Of a stretch of DNA of 24,401 nucleotides, positions 7,416-14,860 are shown piece by piece. The translations under genes and the position numbers were made by a program. The DNA is from CAYJHC01 sp964369805. GTDB taxonomy: Bacteria > Bacillota > Clostridia > Peptostreptococcales > Anaerovoracaceae. Below the pieces are notes generated by a model. The model was not told the DNA's origin. It was given only the letters and a program-made list of their open reading frames with translations, and made no database searches. Location of the stretch: NCBI GenBank assembly GCA_964369805.1, contig CAYJFM010000032.1, forward strand, positions 1 through 24,401. Direction: 5' to 3'. Each line of letters begins with the position of its first letter. Position 1 is the first letter of the stretch.

Positions 7416-7951
7416 TTAGCTGCCTCCTTTGTAATTATTCCATTTTTATTTAGTAACTCTTTTAAACGAGTTGCGATTGGAAGGACGATTACTATAGCAA
7501 CACTAATTTGAAGCACATTTCCAGGAATAGATCCAAGCGGTACAAGAAAATTACCATACAAGATTACCTCTGCCACATAGTAGCCCACAATTTTAATAAC
7601 TAAGGCAGCAATCATTGCAAGTAGATTCACAAGGTATGGCTTAGAACTATAGCTTTCAGATATTAAACCTACTGTATAGCCCATTGCACCTACAATTAGA
7701 AATGTAAAAGGTGCCCAAGCTACCCAGCCTCCCATTAAGTCAAATAATGCCATACCAAAGGCACCAGCAATAAAGCCTGTTTTTCTTCCAAATAGAATTG
7801 CAAAGATAAATAAGGGGACATTTCCTAGATGCACTAAACCTCCATTACCTGCAAAGGGAAGTTTAATGTTAATAAAAACTGTGGCTACAAAAACTAGTGC
7901 AACAGCAAGGCTATTGATAATTAGCATTCTAGTACGAGGGTTAATGTTCAT
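7409..7951 (-). CDS. ECF transporter S component (vitamin-binding membrane subunit), possibly vitamin B6
   Basis: A 180-residue membrane protein with about six hydrophobic segments, beginning after a short basic tail (MNINPRTRMLIINSLAVALVFVATVFINIKLP). The 'GGLVHLGNVPLFIFAILFGRKTGFIAGAFGMALFDLMGGW' region is the typical S-component signature of energy-coupling factor transporters. S components bind the substrate and plug into a shared EcfT-EcfA module encoded elsewhere. It starts at ATG 7951 with AAAGGA upstream. It overlaps the aminotransferase gene by 7 bases, so they share an mRNA and probably translation. Divergence from a PLP-binding MocR regulator, together with the PPAT-like partner, suggests pyridoxine, pyridoxamine or pyridoxal as cargo. 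Other vitamins or precursors remain possible. Confidence 0.85.
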   Translation of the reverse strand: MNINPRTRMLIINSLAVALVFVATVFINIKLPFAGNGGLVHLGNVPLFIFAILFGRKTGFIAGAFGMALFDLMGGWVAWAPFTFLIVGAMGYTVGLISESYSSKPYLVNLLAMIAALVIKIVGYYVAEVILYGNFLVPLGSIPGNVLQISVAIVIVLPIATRLKELLNKNGIITKEAAKC

Positions 7952-8007
7952 GATAAAATCCTTTCTTAATTAAATCTTTTTTATGAATAAAGCATTACTT
8001 ACGTGAT

Positions 8008-8035
8008 ATAATATACTCAAACTGTAGATTGCAAA
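8008..8035 (-). promoter_or_regulatory. candidate promoter for the ECF-S/aminotransferase operon
   Basis: On the minus strand, TTTGCA (8035-8030), a 16-base spacer and TATTAT (8013-8008) face the ECF-S gene about 55 bases upstream of its ATG. The direct repeats at 8037-8115 lie immediately upstream, the position expected for an activator. Confidence 0.5.
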
Positions 8036-8036
8036 A

Positions 8037-8115
8037 GTGCCAGTTTTTATGAATTTGAAGATGTCAGATTTTTAAGTTAAAGGTGTCAGATTTTTAAACT
8101 GTTAGGGTTTTTAGT
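8037..8115. repeat. imperfect direct-repeat array, candidate MocR operator
   Basis: Four related copies in the same orientation: GTGCCAGTTTTTAT (8037), ATGTCAGATTTTTAA (8061), GTGTCAGATTTTTAA (8083) and TGTTAGGGTTTTTAG (8100). The middle two share 14 consecutive bases. Measured at the CAG/TAG core, the copies are 24, 22 and 16 bases apart, so most lie about two helical turns apart on one face. MocR/GabR-type regulators are known to bind direct repeats, and the array sits between a MocR gene and its likely target. Confidence 0.6.
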
Positions 8116-8145
8116 AAAAAGATTTGCAGAGAATAAGGAGAGATT

Positions 8146-9537
8146 ATGATAAAATTACCAATTAATTTTAAAGAAGAGCCTTTATATATACAGGTGTATG
8201 AATCCATAAAATACGATTTAAGAAAGAATGTTATAAAGGCAGACGAAAAGCTCCCTTCAAAGCGAAAACTGGCTCATAAATTAGGCCTTAGCCTTACAAC
8301 AGTTGACAATGCATATGCTCAGTTAGTGGCTGAGGGATTTATTTACTCAAAACCAAGAAGTGGGTACTTTGCATGTGAAGTTGATGAACTTTCTATAGCT
8401 AATTTTAATATAGAAGCAAGAGATGAAGAAGATGTAGAAGAACAAAAAATCTTGGTAGACTTTTCTGCAGACCATGTTGACAGTGAGAGGTTTCCATACC
8501 ATCATTGGCGAAAAATAAGCAAAGACTGTTTTAATGAATATGATGAAAACTTACTGAATATATCTCACCCACAGGGAGATGAAAAGCTTAGAGAGGCTAT
8601 AAGTGATTATGTATATCAGGCAAGAGGTGTAGTGTGTACAAAAGAACAAATAATTATTGGAGCAGGCACAGATAATATCATACAAATATTAAGCTTTATT
8701 CTAGGAAGTGACTACAGTTTAATAATGGAAAACCCAGTTTATAATAAAGCAAGGCACTTTTTTTTGAGAACAGGCCATGACGTATCACAAATAAATATAG
8801 ATGAGAGGGGAATTTCAGCAAGAAAACTTGAAAATAAAGAAAAAACAGCGGTTTATGTTACCCCTTCCCATCAGTTTCCACTGGGTGTTAGCATGCCTAT
8901 CAACAGAAGGATACAACTCCTTAATTGGGCGAATAATGGTGAAAAAAGATATATTATTGAGGATGATTATGACAGCGAATTTAGGTATGACACTAGAGTG
9001 CTACCGTCGCTAAAAAGTATAGATGTGGCAGATAGAGTTGTATATCTTGGTACTTTTTCAAAGTCAATTTTTCCATCCCTAAGAATTAGTTATATGATTC
9101 TGCCAGAGCGTCTTTTGAGCATTTATCATGAAGATTACAGCTTCTTTAGCTCTTCTGTTTCGAAACTAGATCAGCGTATATTAAATGAATTTATAAGGTC
9201 TGGAAAATTTGAATCACATATTAATAAAATGAGAAAAATATATAAAAAGAAAAGAGAAATACTGGTAGAGGGGCTTAAAAGTTTTGGTGAAGACATTGAT
9301 ATTTTAGGAGAAAAAGCAGGCCATCATATTTTAGTTAGATTAAATAGAGATCTTGGTGAAAAAACTATGTGCGATCAGGCATTAAACTTTGGAGTTAAAG
9401 TTTATCCAATTTCTGAGTATTTCAATGGCGCCATTCCAAATGAGTACACAAATCAAGTATTAATAGGCTATGGAGGATTAAAGGCAGAAGAAATTATTAA
9501 AGGGATTGAATTATTGAAGAAAGCTTGGATTAAATAA
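8146..9537 (+). CDS. MocR-family transcriptional regulator (GntR winged helix fused to aminotransferase-like domain)
   Basis: A 463-residue chimera. Residues about 12-78 form a GntR winged helix (YIQVYESIKYDLRKNVI, LPSKRKLAHKLGLSLTTVDNAYAQLVAEGFIYSKPRSGYF). Residues about 105-460 are a fold-type I aminotransferase domain. The PLP-binding lysine is K306 in YLGTFSKSIFPSLRISY; the cofactor Asp lies in IEDDYDSEF. Such proteins use PLP as an effector (PdxR, vitamin B6 synthesis) or PLP plus an amine (GabR, GABA). It is transcribed divergently from the ECF-S/aminotransferase operon with a repeat array between them. PdxR-like control of B6 uptake is the favoured role. GabR-like control is worth considering because the organism handles 4-hydroxybutyrate. 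The ATG at 8146 has AAGGAG upstream. Confidence 0.92.
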   Translation: MIKLPINFKEEPLYIQVYESIKYDLRKNVIKADEKLPSKRKLAHKLGLSLTTVDNAYAQLVAEGFIYSKPRSGYFACEVDELSIANFNIEARDEEDVEEQKILVDFSADHVDSERFPYHHWRKISKDCFNEYDENLLNISHPQGDEKLREAISDYVYQARGVVCTKEQIIIGAGTDNIIQILSFILGSDYSLIMENPVYNKARHFFLRTGHDVSQINIDERGISARKLENKEKTAVYVTPSHQFPLGVSMPINRRIQLLNWANNGEKRYIIEDDYDSEFRYDTRVLPSLKSIDVADRVVYLGTFSKSIFPSLRISYMILPERLLSIYHEDYSFFSSSVSKLDQRILNEFIRSGKFESHINKMRKIYKKKREILVEGLKSFGEDIDILGEKAGHHILVRLNRDLGEKTMCDQALNFGVKVYPISEYFNGAIPNEYTNQVLIGYGGLKAEEIIKGIELLKKAWIK

Positions 9538-9570
9538 TTTTTAGGAAAATTTCTAAACAATACTTATAAG

Positions 9571-9596
9571 AAAAAGCCTCAAATTTGAGGCTTTTT
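9571..9596. terminator. bidirectional terminator between the MocR gene and the ABC-F gene
   Basis: A 26-base perfect palindrome with half-site AAAAAGCCTCAAA; as RNA it folds with an AATT-centred loop and ends in a T run on both strands. It lies 33 bases after the MocR stop and 45 bases from the convergent ABC-F stop, so it can serve both. Confidence 0.88.
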
Positions 9597-9640
9597 AAAT
9601 GTGTGTTTTACTATGAACTACTTTTGCGGCTGACAATATT

Positions 9641-11407
9641 TTAGGCATCAACCATCATATTTGTGATAATTCCATCAAGCTCTTCTAGTAATTGAGCTGT
9701 TTTTTCAAACTGATTGTCTAAAATCAGTTTTTCTATTCTTAGTTCCAAGTTGACTTTTTGTTCCTCTAATTGTAGGTAATCTTTTTTAAAGTACTTAGAA
9801 TAGATATTTCGTTTGAATTTTTTTAGTTTCATTTTTCTGGCTGTCTTGTCTTCAATTATTATTACATAGTCAACGCAATTAGCTATAGTATAAAAATCAT
9901 GAGAAACCATAATTACTCCACCGTTATATGCTTTTATTGCTTTTTCTAGGGCAACTTGAGAATATGTATCTAAGTGGCTAGTAGGTTCATCAAGCAGTAG
10001 CATATTTGCCTTAGTAGATGAAATGATTGCTAGTTGGAGAATGTTTTTTTCCCCGCCAGACAGTGTTTTTATTGGTTGATCAAGAATCTCACCTCTGAAA
10101 CAGAATGGCTCTAAAAACTCCTTAATAGAGTCATAAGTAGGGAAGTCTAGGTCAAAGAATATATCAAAAATACTAGAATCCTCATTAAGGATTTCACCTT
10201 GATTTTGAGAGAGGTAAGCCATATTTACTTTGTCATTAATTTTAATACCATTAGTGCCCTCAGTAAAAATTGATCTAAGTAGGGTGGTTTTGCCTGCACC
10301 ATTTGGACCAATAATAGCAATTTTATCATTTGCACCAATATTAAAATTAACATCGTTTAAAAGTGTCTCTTCAAAGACAACATTAAAGTCTGTAAGTTCT
10401 ATTGCAATTTCTTCATCACCACTTTCAGTTAGTGGCAACGGATTTTCAGTGAAAAGGTTAATGGTTGGTTGTTCTAAATGAAGAAATGGGTCGTGAATTC
10501 TTTTTTCTTCTAGTCTTTTTAAATGGGAAACTCTTGAACCAAGCGCTCTACCACAAGAGGACTCAGAGTTATAGGAGGCTCTAAATCTTAATCTTTCAAT
10601 AAGTTTTTCGTTTCTTTCGATTTCTATATCATCTTTTAAAGCCTGCTCTTTTTGCTCAGCTTTTTTAGCTAATAATGTAAAGTTATATTCAATGTAGCTA
10701 CCTTCAAACTCTTGAATGAGAGTGTTTTCGAGATGAATTATTTTGTTAAAGCAATGATTTAACAAAAATCTACTATGAGTTATTACTAGCAAGGCTTTTT
10801 TGTGCGAGTTTATTAACTCTTTTAAAGCATTTAAATGCTCAAAATCCAAGAAGACATCAGGTTCATCCATAATCAATAAATCTGGATTTAAGAGCATTTC
10901 CCTAATAACTTGAATAAGCTTAAATTCACCACCGCTGATTTGAGTTAGGGTTAACTCAAGCACATGAGAAAGTCCAGCAATGTTTAGCTTTGATTTAATG
11001 TTCTTCTCATAGTCATAACCGTCTATTGCATCGAACTCATCAAGCTTTTTCTGATACATAGCAAGTGTTGATTCCATGTCTTCTGTGGTTTCAAGTTTTG
11101 CACATATTTCATCGATTTCACTTTGAAGTTTAAGATGCCTTTCGGCCATAAATTCAAAAGCTGTCATTGAGCTTAATTCAGCTTTGGCAAATTGACTAAC
11201 AAAGCCCATTCTAACGGGATGATTTATTTCTACTGTTCCTGTAAACATGTATTCTTCTGGATCCATCAGTATATCAACTAGTGAGCTTTTACCACTTCCC
11301 GACACTCCAATAAGAGCACAGTGATTACCGGGCTCTATTGTAAATGATATATCGTTGTATAAGTCCTTTTGTGGGTATCCATGTGATAGCTTTTCTATTT
11401 TAATCAT
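9641..11407 (-). CDS. ABC-F family ATPase (ribosome-associated type), divergent
   Basis: A 588-residue soluble protein with two ABC domains and no membrane segment, the ABC-F architecture of translation factors and antibiotic-resistance ribosome protection proteins. Domain 1: Walker A GVSGSGKSS (34-42), signature ISGGE (157-161), Walker B LLIMDEP (177-183), H-loop H211. Linker about 230-330 is charged and helical. Domain 2: Walker A GPNGAGKTT (367-375), signature LSGGE (449-453), Walker B MLLLDEP (469-475), H-loop H503. A C-terminal coiled coil spans about 525-585. The D-loop of domain 1 reads DEPDVFLD rather than the usual DEPTNHLD, while domain 2 has DEPTSHLD. It is preceded on the same strand, 34 bases upstream, by a VOC gene. 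Whether it gives drug resistance or is a housekeeping factor cannot be told here. Confidence 0.88.
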   Translation of the reverse strand: MIKIEKLSHGYPQKDLYNDISFTIEPGNHCALIGVSGSGKSSLVDILMDPEEYMFTGTVEINHPVRMGFVSQFAKAELSSMTAFEFMAERHLKLQSEIDEICAKLETTEDMESTLAMYQKKLDEFDAIDGYDYEKNIKSKLNIAGLSHVLELTLTQISGGEFKLIQVIREMLLNPDLLIMDEPDVFLDFEHLNALKELINSHKKALLVITHSRFLLNHCFNKIIHLENTLIQEFEGSYIEYNFTLLAKKAEQKEQALKDDIEIERNEKLIERLRFRASYNSESSCGRALGSRVSHLKRLEEKRIHDPFLHLEQPTINLFTENPLPLTESGDEEIAIELTDFNVVFEETLLNDVNFNIGANDKIAIIGPNGAGKTTLLRSIFTEGTNGIKINDKVNMAYLSQNQGEILNEDSSIFDIFFDLDFPTYDSIKEFLEPFCFRGEILDQPIKTLSGGEKNILQLAIISSTKANMLLLDEPTSHLDTYSQVALEKAIKAYNGGVIMVSHDFYTIANCVDYVIIIEDKTARKMKLKKFKRNIYSKYFKKDYLQLEEQKVNLELRIEKLILDNQFEKTAQLLEELDGIITNMMVDA

Positions 11408-11441
11408 TTATCTACTCTTCTTTTCTTTTTTATATTTTAGA

Positions 11442-11810
11442 TTACTTTGCTGGTAAAATTTCTACCCAGTAACCATCAGGATCTGCTATAAAATAAATTC
11501 CCATTGATGGATTTTCATAGCAAACAACATCCATTTCCTTATGCTTTTTCAATGCTCCTTCATAATCATCAACTTCAAGGGCCATGTGGAACTCATTATC
11601 ACCAAGGTTATAAGCTCTATCCCAATCTTTGAGCCAAGTTAATTCTAGCAAATGTGGTGAGTGTTCATTTCCTAGATATACTATTATAAATTCACCACTT
11701 TCTGGTTTTATGCTATCTTTGACTTCAAAGCCTAAGGCTTCATGGTAGAATGCAAGGGATGCATCAAGGTCTTTAACGTTTATATTATTGTGTACAAATT
11801 TAAAATTCAT
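11442..11810 (-). CDS. VOC-superfamily metalloenzyme, glyoxalase I (lactoylglutathione lyase)-like
   Basis: A 122-residue two-module VOC protein. Candidate metal ligands fall where glyoxalase I places them: H7 (FVHNNINVKDLDASLAFY), E56 (LLELT), H75 (EFHMALEV) and E117 (YWVEILP). These match the H/E/H/E set of E. coli GloA in order and nearly in spacing. It may detoxify methylglyoxal, though the thiol cofactor in Clostridia is uncertain and many VOC proteins of this length have other substrates. ATG 11810 has AAAGGAG upstream. It is the first gene of a two-gene unit with the ABC-F protein. Confidence 0.82.
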   Translation of the reverse strand: MNFKFVHNNINVKDLDASLAFYHEALGFEVKDSIKPESGEFIIVYLGNEHSPHLLELTWLKDWDRAYNLGDNEFHMALEVDDYEGALKKHKEMDVVCYENPSMGIYFIADPDGYWVEILPAK

Positions 11811-11847
11811 ATAAGGCTCCTTTGTTTAAATTGCTAACTAACTCTTT

Positions 11848-11853
11848 ATTATA
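11848..11853 (-). promoter_or_regulatory. -10 element (TATAAT) for the VOC/ABC-F operon
   Basis: A perfect TATAAT on the minus strand 37 bases upstream of the VOC ATG. The -35 match (TGCAAA with a 16-base spacer) is poor, so only the -10 element is called. Confidence 0.4.
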
Positions 11854-11945
11854 ACACTTATTTATTCGTTTTGCATATAAGGGAATAATATTTCACAAAA
11901 CATTATCCACTTAGTGTATTTTGATGAAAATGTGTTTAGTGAATA

Positions 11946-11974
11946 TTGCTTTTGAGAATCCTTTTATATATAAT
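11946..11974 (+). promoter_or_regulatory. sigma-A-type promoter for the Nim-like gene
   Basis: TTGCTT (11946-11951), exactly 17 bases, then perfect TATAAT (11969-11974). The predicted start near 11981 lies inside the longest open frame (open from 11921), so the true start codon must be downstream, at 12047. Confidence 0.65.
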
Positions 11975-12046
11975 GACCTTAGAAATAACAAATTAAGAAC
12001 TCTATATTTAAGTAGAATTGAAAGCAGACTAATAAGAGGTGAAAGT

Positions 12047-12514
12047 ATGTTTAGAGAAATGAGAAGGAAAGAAAGAAAAATGGAAGTTTCAGAAGCAAGA
12101 GAAGTAATGTTTTGTGGAAGCAGTGGAGTGTTAGCTGTGCAAGGTGATGAAGGGTTTCCTTATGCTGTGCCTGTAAGCTATACTTTTGCTGATGAAAAAA
12201 TTTATTTTCATTGTGCAACAGAGGGGCATAAAATAGAATCTATGAAAAAAGATCCTAAAGTGAGTTTTTGTGTTGTTGAAAGAGATAACGTAATCCCTGG
12301 TGAGTTTACAACAGATTATAGAAGTGCGATTGCATTTGGAACAGCAAGGATTGTTGAAGAAAGAGAAGAAAAAATTGCATTAACAACTAAAATTTCTGAT
12401 AAATATTCAAAAGGCCATGAAGATGCAGCTCAAAAGTACATTAGTAGTGCCTTTGACAATTTTGTGGTAGTAGAAATCACAATTGAACAACTTACAGGTA
12501 AAAAAAATAAGTAA
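12047..12514 (+). CDS. pyridoxamine 5'-phosphate oxidase-like flavin-binding protein (NimA/5-nitroimidazole-reductase-like)
   Basis: A 155-residue FMN-binding split-barrel protein. The frame is open from 11921, but the first 42 codons have no resemblance to the family and contain a promoter. ATG 12047 follows AGAGGTG and starts with MFREMRRKERKM, the usual N-terminus of this group. The flavin-binding core reads 'GFPYAVPVSYTFADEKIYFHCATEGHKIESMKKDPKVSFCVV', followed by 'YRSAIAFGTARIVEE'. Relatives include Nim nitroimidazole reductases and general FMN-dependent reductases. A role in nitro-compound tolerance is possible but not shown by sequence. The gene is monocistronic, with its own promoter and a strong terminator. 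Confidence 0.85.
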   Translation: MFREMRRKERKMEVSEAREVMFCGSSGVLAVQGDEGFPYAVPVSYTFADEKIYFHCATEGHKIESMKKDPKVSFCVVERDNVIPGEFTTDYRSAIAFGTARIVEEREEKIALTTKISDKYSKGHEDAAQKYISSAFDNFVVVEITIEQLTGKKNK

Positions 12515-12535
12515 CTCAAATAATATGTATATAAA

Positions 12536-12588
12536 AAAACAGACAGCTGGTAAGTTCCTATAGAGGGAACTTACCAGCTGTCTGTTTT
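12536..12588. terminator. strong bidirectional terminator between the Nim-like gene and crotonase
   Basis: A 23-bp perfect stem (12536-12558 with 12566-12588, core ACAGACAGCTGGTAAG) and a 7-base loop, with A-rich and T-rich flanks so that both strands have a T run. It lies between convergent stops at 12514 and 12609. Confidence 0.92.
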
Positions 12589-12608
12589 AAATTTAATTTA
12601 AATGGCCA

Positions 12609-13385
12609 TTATTGATTGATAAAGTTTGCTGTTCTTTTTTCTAAAAAGGCTGTCATGCCTTCCTTTTGATCTTTAGAATCAAAACACTCAGCAAATAATT
12701 TTACTTCAAGAGCAGATCCGTCAGAGATTTCCATATCGAAACCTTCCATAATTGCTTTCTTTGATAAGGCAATTGCAATTGGAGCTTTTCCAATGATTGT
12801 AGATGCAATGCTTTCTGCTTCTTCCATTAAGTTTTCTGGGGTAGTAATTTTTTCTACTAGTCCAATTCTGTAAGCTTCATCAGCTCCAACAATTTCAGCA
12901 GTCATTATTAGGTACTTAGCCATTCCAGTTCCTACAAGTCTAGCTAATCTTTGTGTACCTCCAAAGCCTGGAGTTATTCCAAGGTTAACTTCAGGTTGAC
13001 CAAATTTTGCCTTTTCTGACGCAATTCTAATGTCACAAGCCATCGCAAGCTCGCAGCCACCACCAAGTGCAAAACCATTGATTGCAGCAATTATTGGTTT
13101 GTTAATTTTCTCCATATAGTTCATTAATTTATGTCCAAGTGCAGCAATTTCTTCACCACCTTTAGAATCGAGAACGCTCATCGCAGCAATATCAGCTCCG
13201 GCTACAAAGGCTTTTCCAGCGCCAGTTACAATTGCAACCAGGGCACTTTCATCTTTTTCAAAGCTTTCGAAGGCAGTGTATAATTCGGTAAGTACTTCAG
13301 GGTTAAGAGCATTCAGAGCTTTTTCTCTATTAATTGTGATATAACAAATATTATTTTTTTGTTCTGTTAAAATAGTATTGTACAT
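12609..13385 (-). CDS. crt: enoyl-CoA hydratase / 3-hydroxybutyryl-CoA dehydratase (crotonase)
   Basis: Interconverts crotonyl-CoA and 3-hydroxybutyryl-CoA. The start is ATG 13385, which follows AGGAGG; an upstream ATG in frame (13418) has no site and lies at the predicted transcription start. The 258-residue protein has the crotonase oxyanion-hole segments AGADIAAM (62-69) and NGFALGGGCELA (103-114). It also has both catalytic glutamates: E112 in GGGCELA and E132 in KFGQPEVNLGITPGFGGTQRL. Length and motifs fit the short-chain Crt of butyrate-forming Clostridia. It has its own promoter and is not cotranscribed with the abf genes, but crotonyl-CoA is the shared intermediate. A more general beta-oxidation enoyl-CoA hydratase is the alternative. 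Confidence 0.9.
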   Translation of the reverse strand: MYNTILTEQKNNICYITINREKALNALNPEVLTELYTAFESFEKDESALVAIVTGAGKAFVAGADIAAMSVLDSKGGEEIAALGHKLMNYMEKINKPIIAAINGFALGGGCELAMACDIRIASEKAKFGQPEVNLGITPGFGGTQRLARLVGTGMAKYLIMTAEIVGADEAYRIGLVEKITTPENLMEEAESIASTIIGKAPIAIALSKKAIMEGFDMEISDGSALEVKLFAECFDSKDQKEGMTAFLEKRTANFINQ

Positions 13386-13428
13386 ATAATAATCCTCCTC
13401 ATTATCTGTGATTTTCACTGTTCATAGT

Positions 13429-13457
13429 ATCATATCATTAAAAAAACAAAATGGCAA
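13429..13457 (-). promoter_or_regulatory. sigma-A-type promoter for crt
   Basis: On the minus strand TTGCCA (13457-13452), a 17-base spacer and TATGAT (13434-13429). Transcription would start near 13422, giving a leader of about 36 bases with AGGAGG before ATG 13385. Confidence 0.6.
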
Positions 13458-13515
13458 ATTCTAAACGCTGACAATTCTTATTTAATATATAACAGCATTT
13501 TAAAGCAAATAGTCA

Positions 13516-14196
13516 CTAATCTTTGGAAATAACAACAAGAGCAAGTCCTTCTTCTTTTTCAATCATAACTGGTTCATCTGAAATGATTTCATTGCTTACC
13601 CCAATTGGATAGGTGTTTTTTAGATTGTAGTTATCTAAATTATATTTTGCATTTTTTATTGTAACGCCTTTTAGACGTTCTCCATAAGAGAAAATCGAAA
13701 AATATTTTCCTTTTGTTTTTGGAAGATTAATTTGCTTATCGTTTGTAATGAAAACTAGGTTTCTACCATTCCCCAAGTAGGCGTTGAAGTGATCCTCCGA
13801 ACCTAAATCAATTAATGATGCTAGAGTTTGTATAATGGCAAAAGTGTGATCGATGCGTCCACCCATACCTCCGATAATTAAAACATCTTCGCAGCCATGT
13901 TTTATTGCAAAGTCGACAGCGACAGCCGTGTCTGTATGGTCTTTCTCGGCAGGAAGTTTTATAATCTCCATATCCGGATTAGCCTCCATGGCACAGTTGA
14001 GCCTTTCTTTGTTAAAAGAATCAAGATCACCGATTAGATAATCTGCATAGTAGCCTTCCTCTAAAACCAGGTTAAGACCACCATCAGCACAGATCAAAGT
14101 AGAACCATCAATGTCCCAATTTGAAAACTCAAGAGCCTCCTTAATTGTACCTTCAAGGTAAGAGCAAACTACTATATATTTTTTACTGTTTTTCAT
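13516..14196 (-). CDS. thiN: thiamine pyrophosphokinase
   Basis: Transfers pyrophosphate from ATP to thiamine, giving the cofactor TPP. The 226 residues carry the family blocks in order: CADGG (36-40), IGDLDS (55-60), EKDHTDT (84-90) and IIGGMGGRIDHTFA (107-120). The C-terminal beta-sandwich contains SYGERLKGVTIKNAKYNL and YPIGVSNE (thiamine-binding domain). ATG 14196 has GAAAGGA upstream. In many Firmicutes thiN lies near rpe/rsgA; here it stands alone between crt and the NifU-domain gene, with no TPP riboswitch visible upstream. Confidence 0.95.
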   Translation of the reverse strand: MKNSKKYIVVCSYLEGTIKEALEFSNWDIDGSTLICADGGLNLVLEEGYYADYLIGDLDSFNKERLNCAMEANPDMEIIKLPAEKDHTDTAVAVDFAIKHGCEDVLIIGGMGGRIDHTFAIIQTLASLIDLGSEDHFNAYLGNGRNLVFITNDKQINLPKTKGKYFSIFSYGERLKGVTIKNAKYNLDNYNLKNTYPIGVSNEIISDEPVMIEKEEGLALVVISKD

Positions 14197-14422
14197 ATTT
14201 ATCCTTTCATATTCTGTATGTGTAAATCGTTGTTAGTGTTTTTAGTATAAGAAAATATTTGAAAAATGAATAGTACTTCAAAATTGTCTTTACTAAGTAT
14301 ATATAAAAACAACTGAAAAGAAAAGAGGTAAATAAGCCTTTCTTATTATGAAAGAAAAAATAAAAAAGATGAAATAGGAATATGATTATTTTGTTGAAAT
14401 GATATTTTTTTTATTTGATTAA

Positions 14423-14452
14423 TTGACAAGCAATATTCTTATATAATAAAAT
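14423..14452 (+). promoter_or_regulatory. promoter for the NifU-domain gene
   Basis: TTGACA (14423-14428), an 18-base spacer and TAAAAT (14447-14452). A TATAAT at 14442 is too close (13 bases) to pair with this -35. The -10 overlaps an in-frame ATG at 14451, so that ATG cannot be the start of the transcript's coding region. Confidence 0.5.
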
Positions 14453-14486
14453 GAGCATTAAGATAAATTTAGGTAGGGAGATAAAT

Positions 14487-14786
14487 ATGACAGAGCAAAG
14501 CAATTCAAAAATTTCAGAAGAAATCAGACGAGTATTAAAAGAAAAGGTGGACCCACTTCTAGCAGAGCATCACGGAGGAGCAAACCTTAGTTGTTTTGAA
14601 GATGGAGTAGCTATGGTTAGGTTAACTGGTGCATGTGCATCATGTCCATCAGCACAGTTTACAATAGAGGACGTAGTAAAAGAAGTTTTGCTTGAAGAAC
14701 TTCCAGAAGTAAAAGATGTAATTCTTGATAATTCAGTTAGTGAAGACCTTTTAGATATGGCAAAACAAATTTTAAACAAGAAATAG
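14487..14786 (+). CDS. NifU C-terminal-domain (Nfu-type) Fe-S cluster protein
   Basis: A 99-residue Nfu-domain protein thought to carry or deliver Fe-S clusters. The motif LTGACASCPSAQFTIEDVV holds the conserved CxxC pair (C50, C53). The frame is open from ATG 14451, but ATG 14487 has GGGAG upstream and yields the standard short form starting MTEQSNSKISEEIRRVLKEKV. It ends 185 bases before abfD, whose product needs a [4Fe-4S] cluster. A separate abfD promoter lies between them, so any functional link is inferred from proximity only. Confidence 0.9.
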   Translation: MTEQSNSKISEEIRRVLKEKVDPLLAEHHGGANLSCFEDGVAMVRLTGACASCPSAQFTIEDVVKEVLLEELPEVKDVILDNSVSEDLLDMAKQILNKK

Positions 14787-14860
14787 TAAAGAATTACTAC
14801 AGTAGTTATAATAAAGAGCAAACTTGTAAAGAAAAAAGGCATTTAAATTGTGTCAAAAGT

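Noticed and set aside
14442..14447. TATAAT at 14442 as the -10 for the NifU-domain gene
   Set aside because: Only 13 bases from the TTGACA, and TTGATT further up is 21 bases away; neither spacing is workable. TAAAAT at 14447 fits better.
14197..14450. Possible TPP riboswitch or small RNA upstream of thiN / NifU-domain gene
   Set aside because: No THI-box sequence or stable multi-stem fold is visible; the region is low-complexity AT-rich DNA with only a small CTTTC/GAAAG stem.
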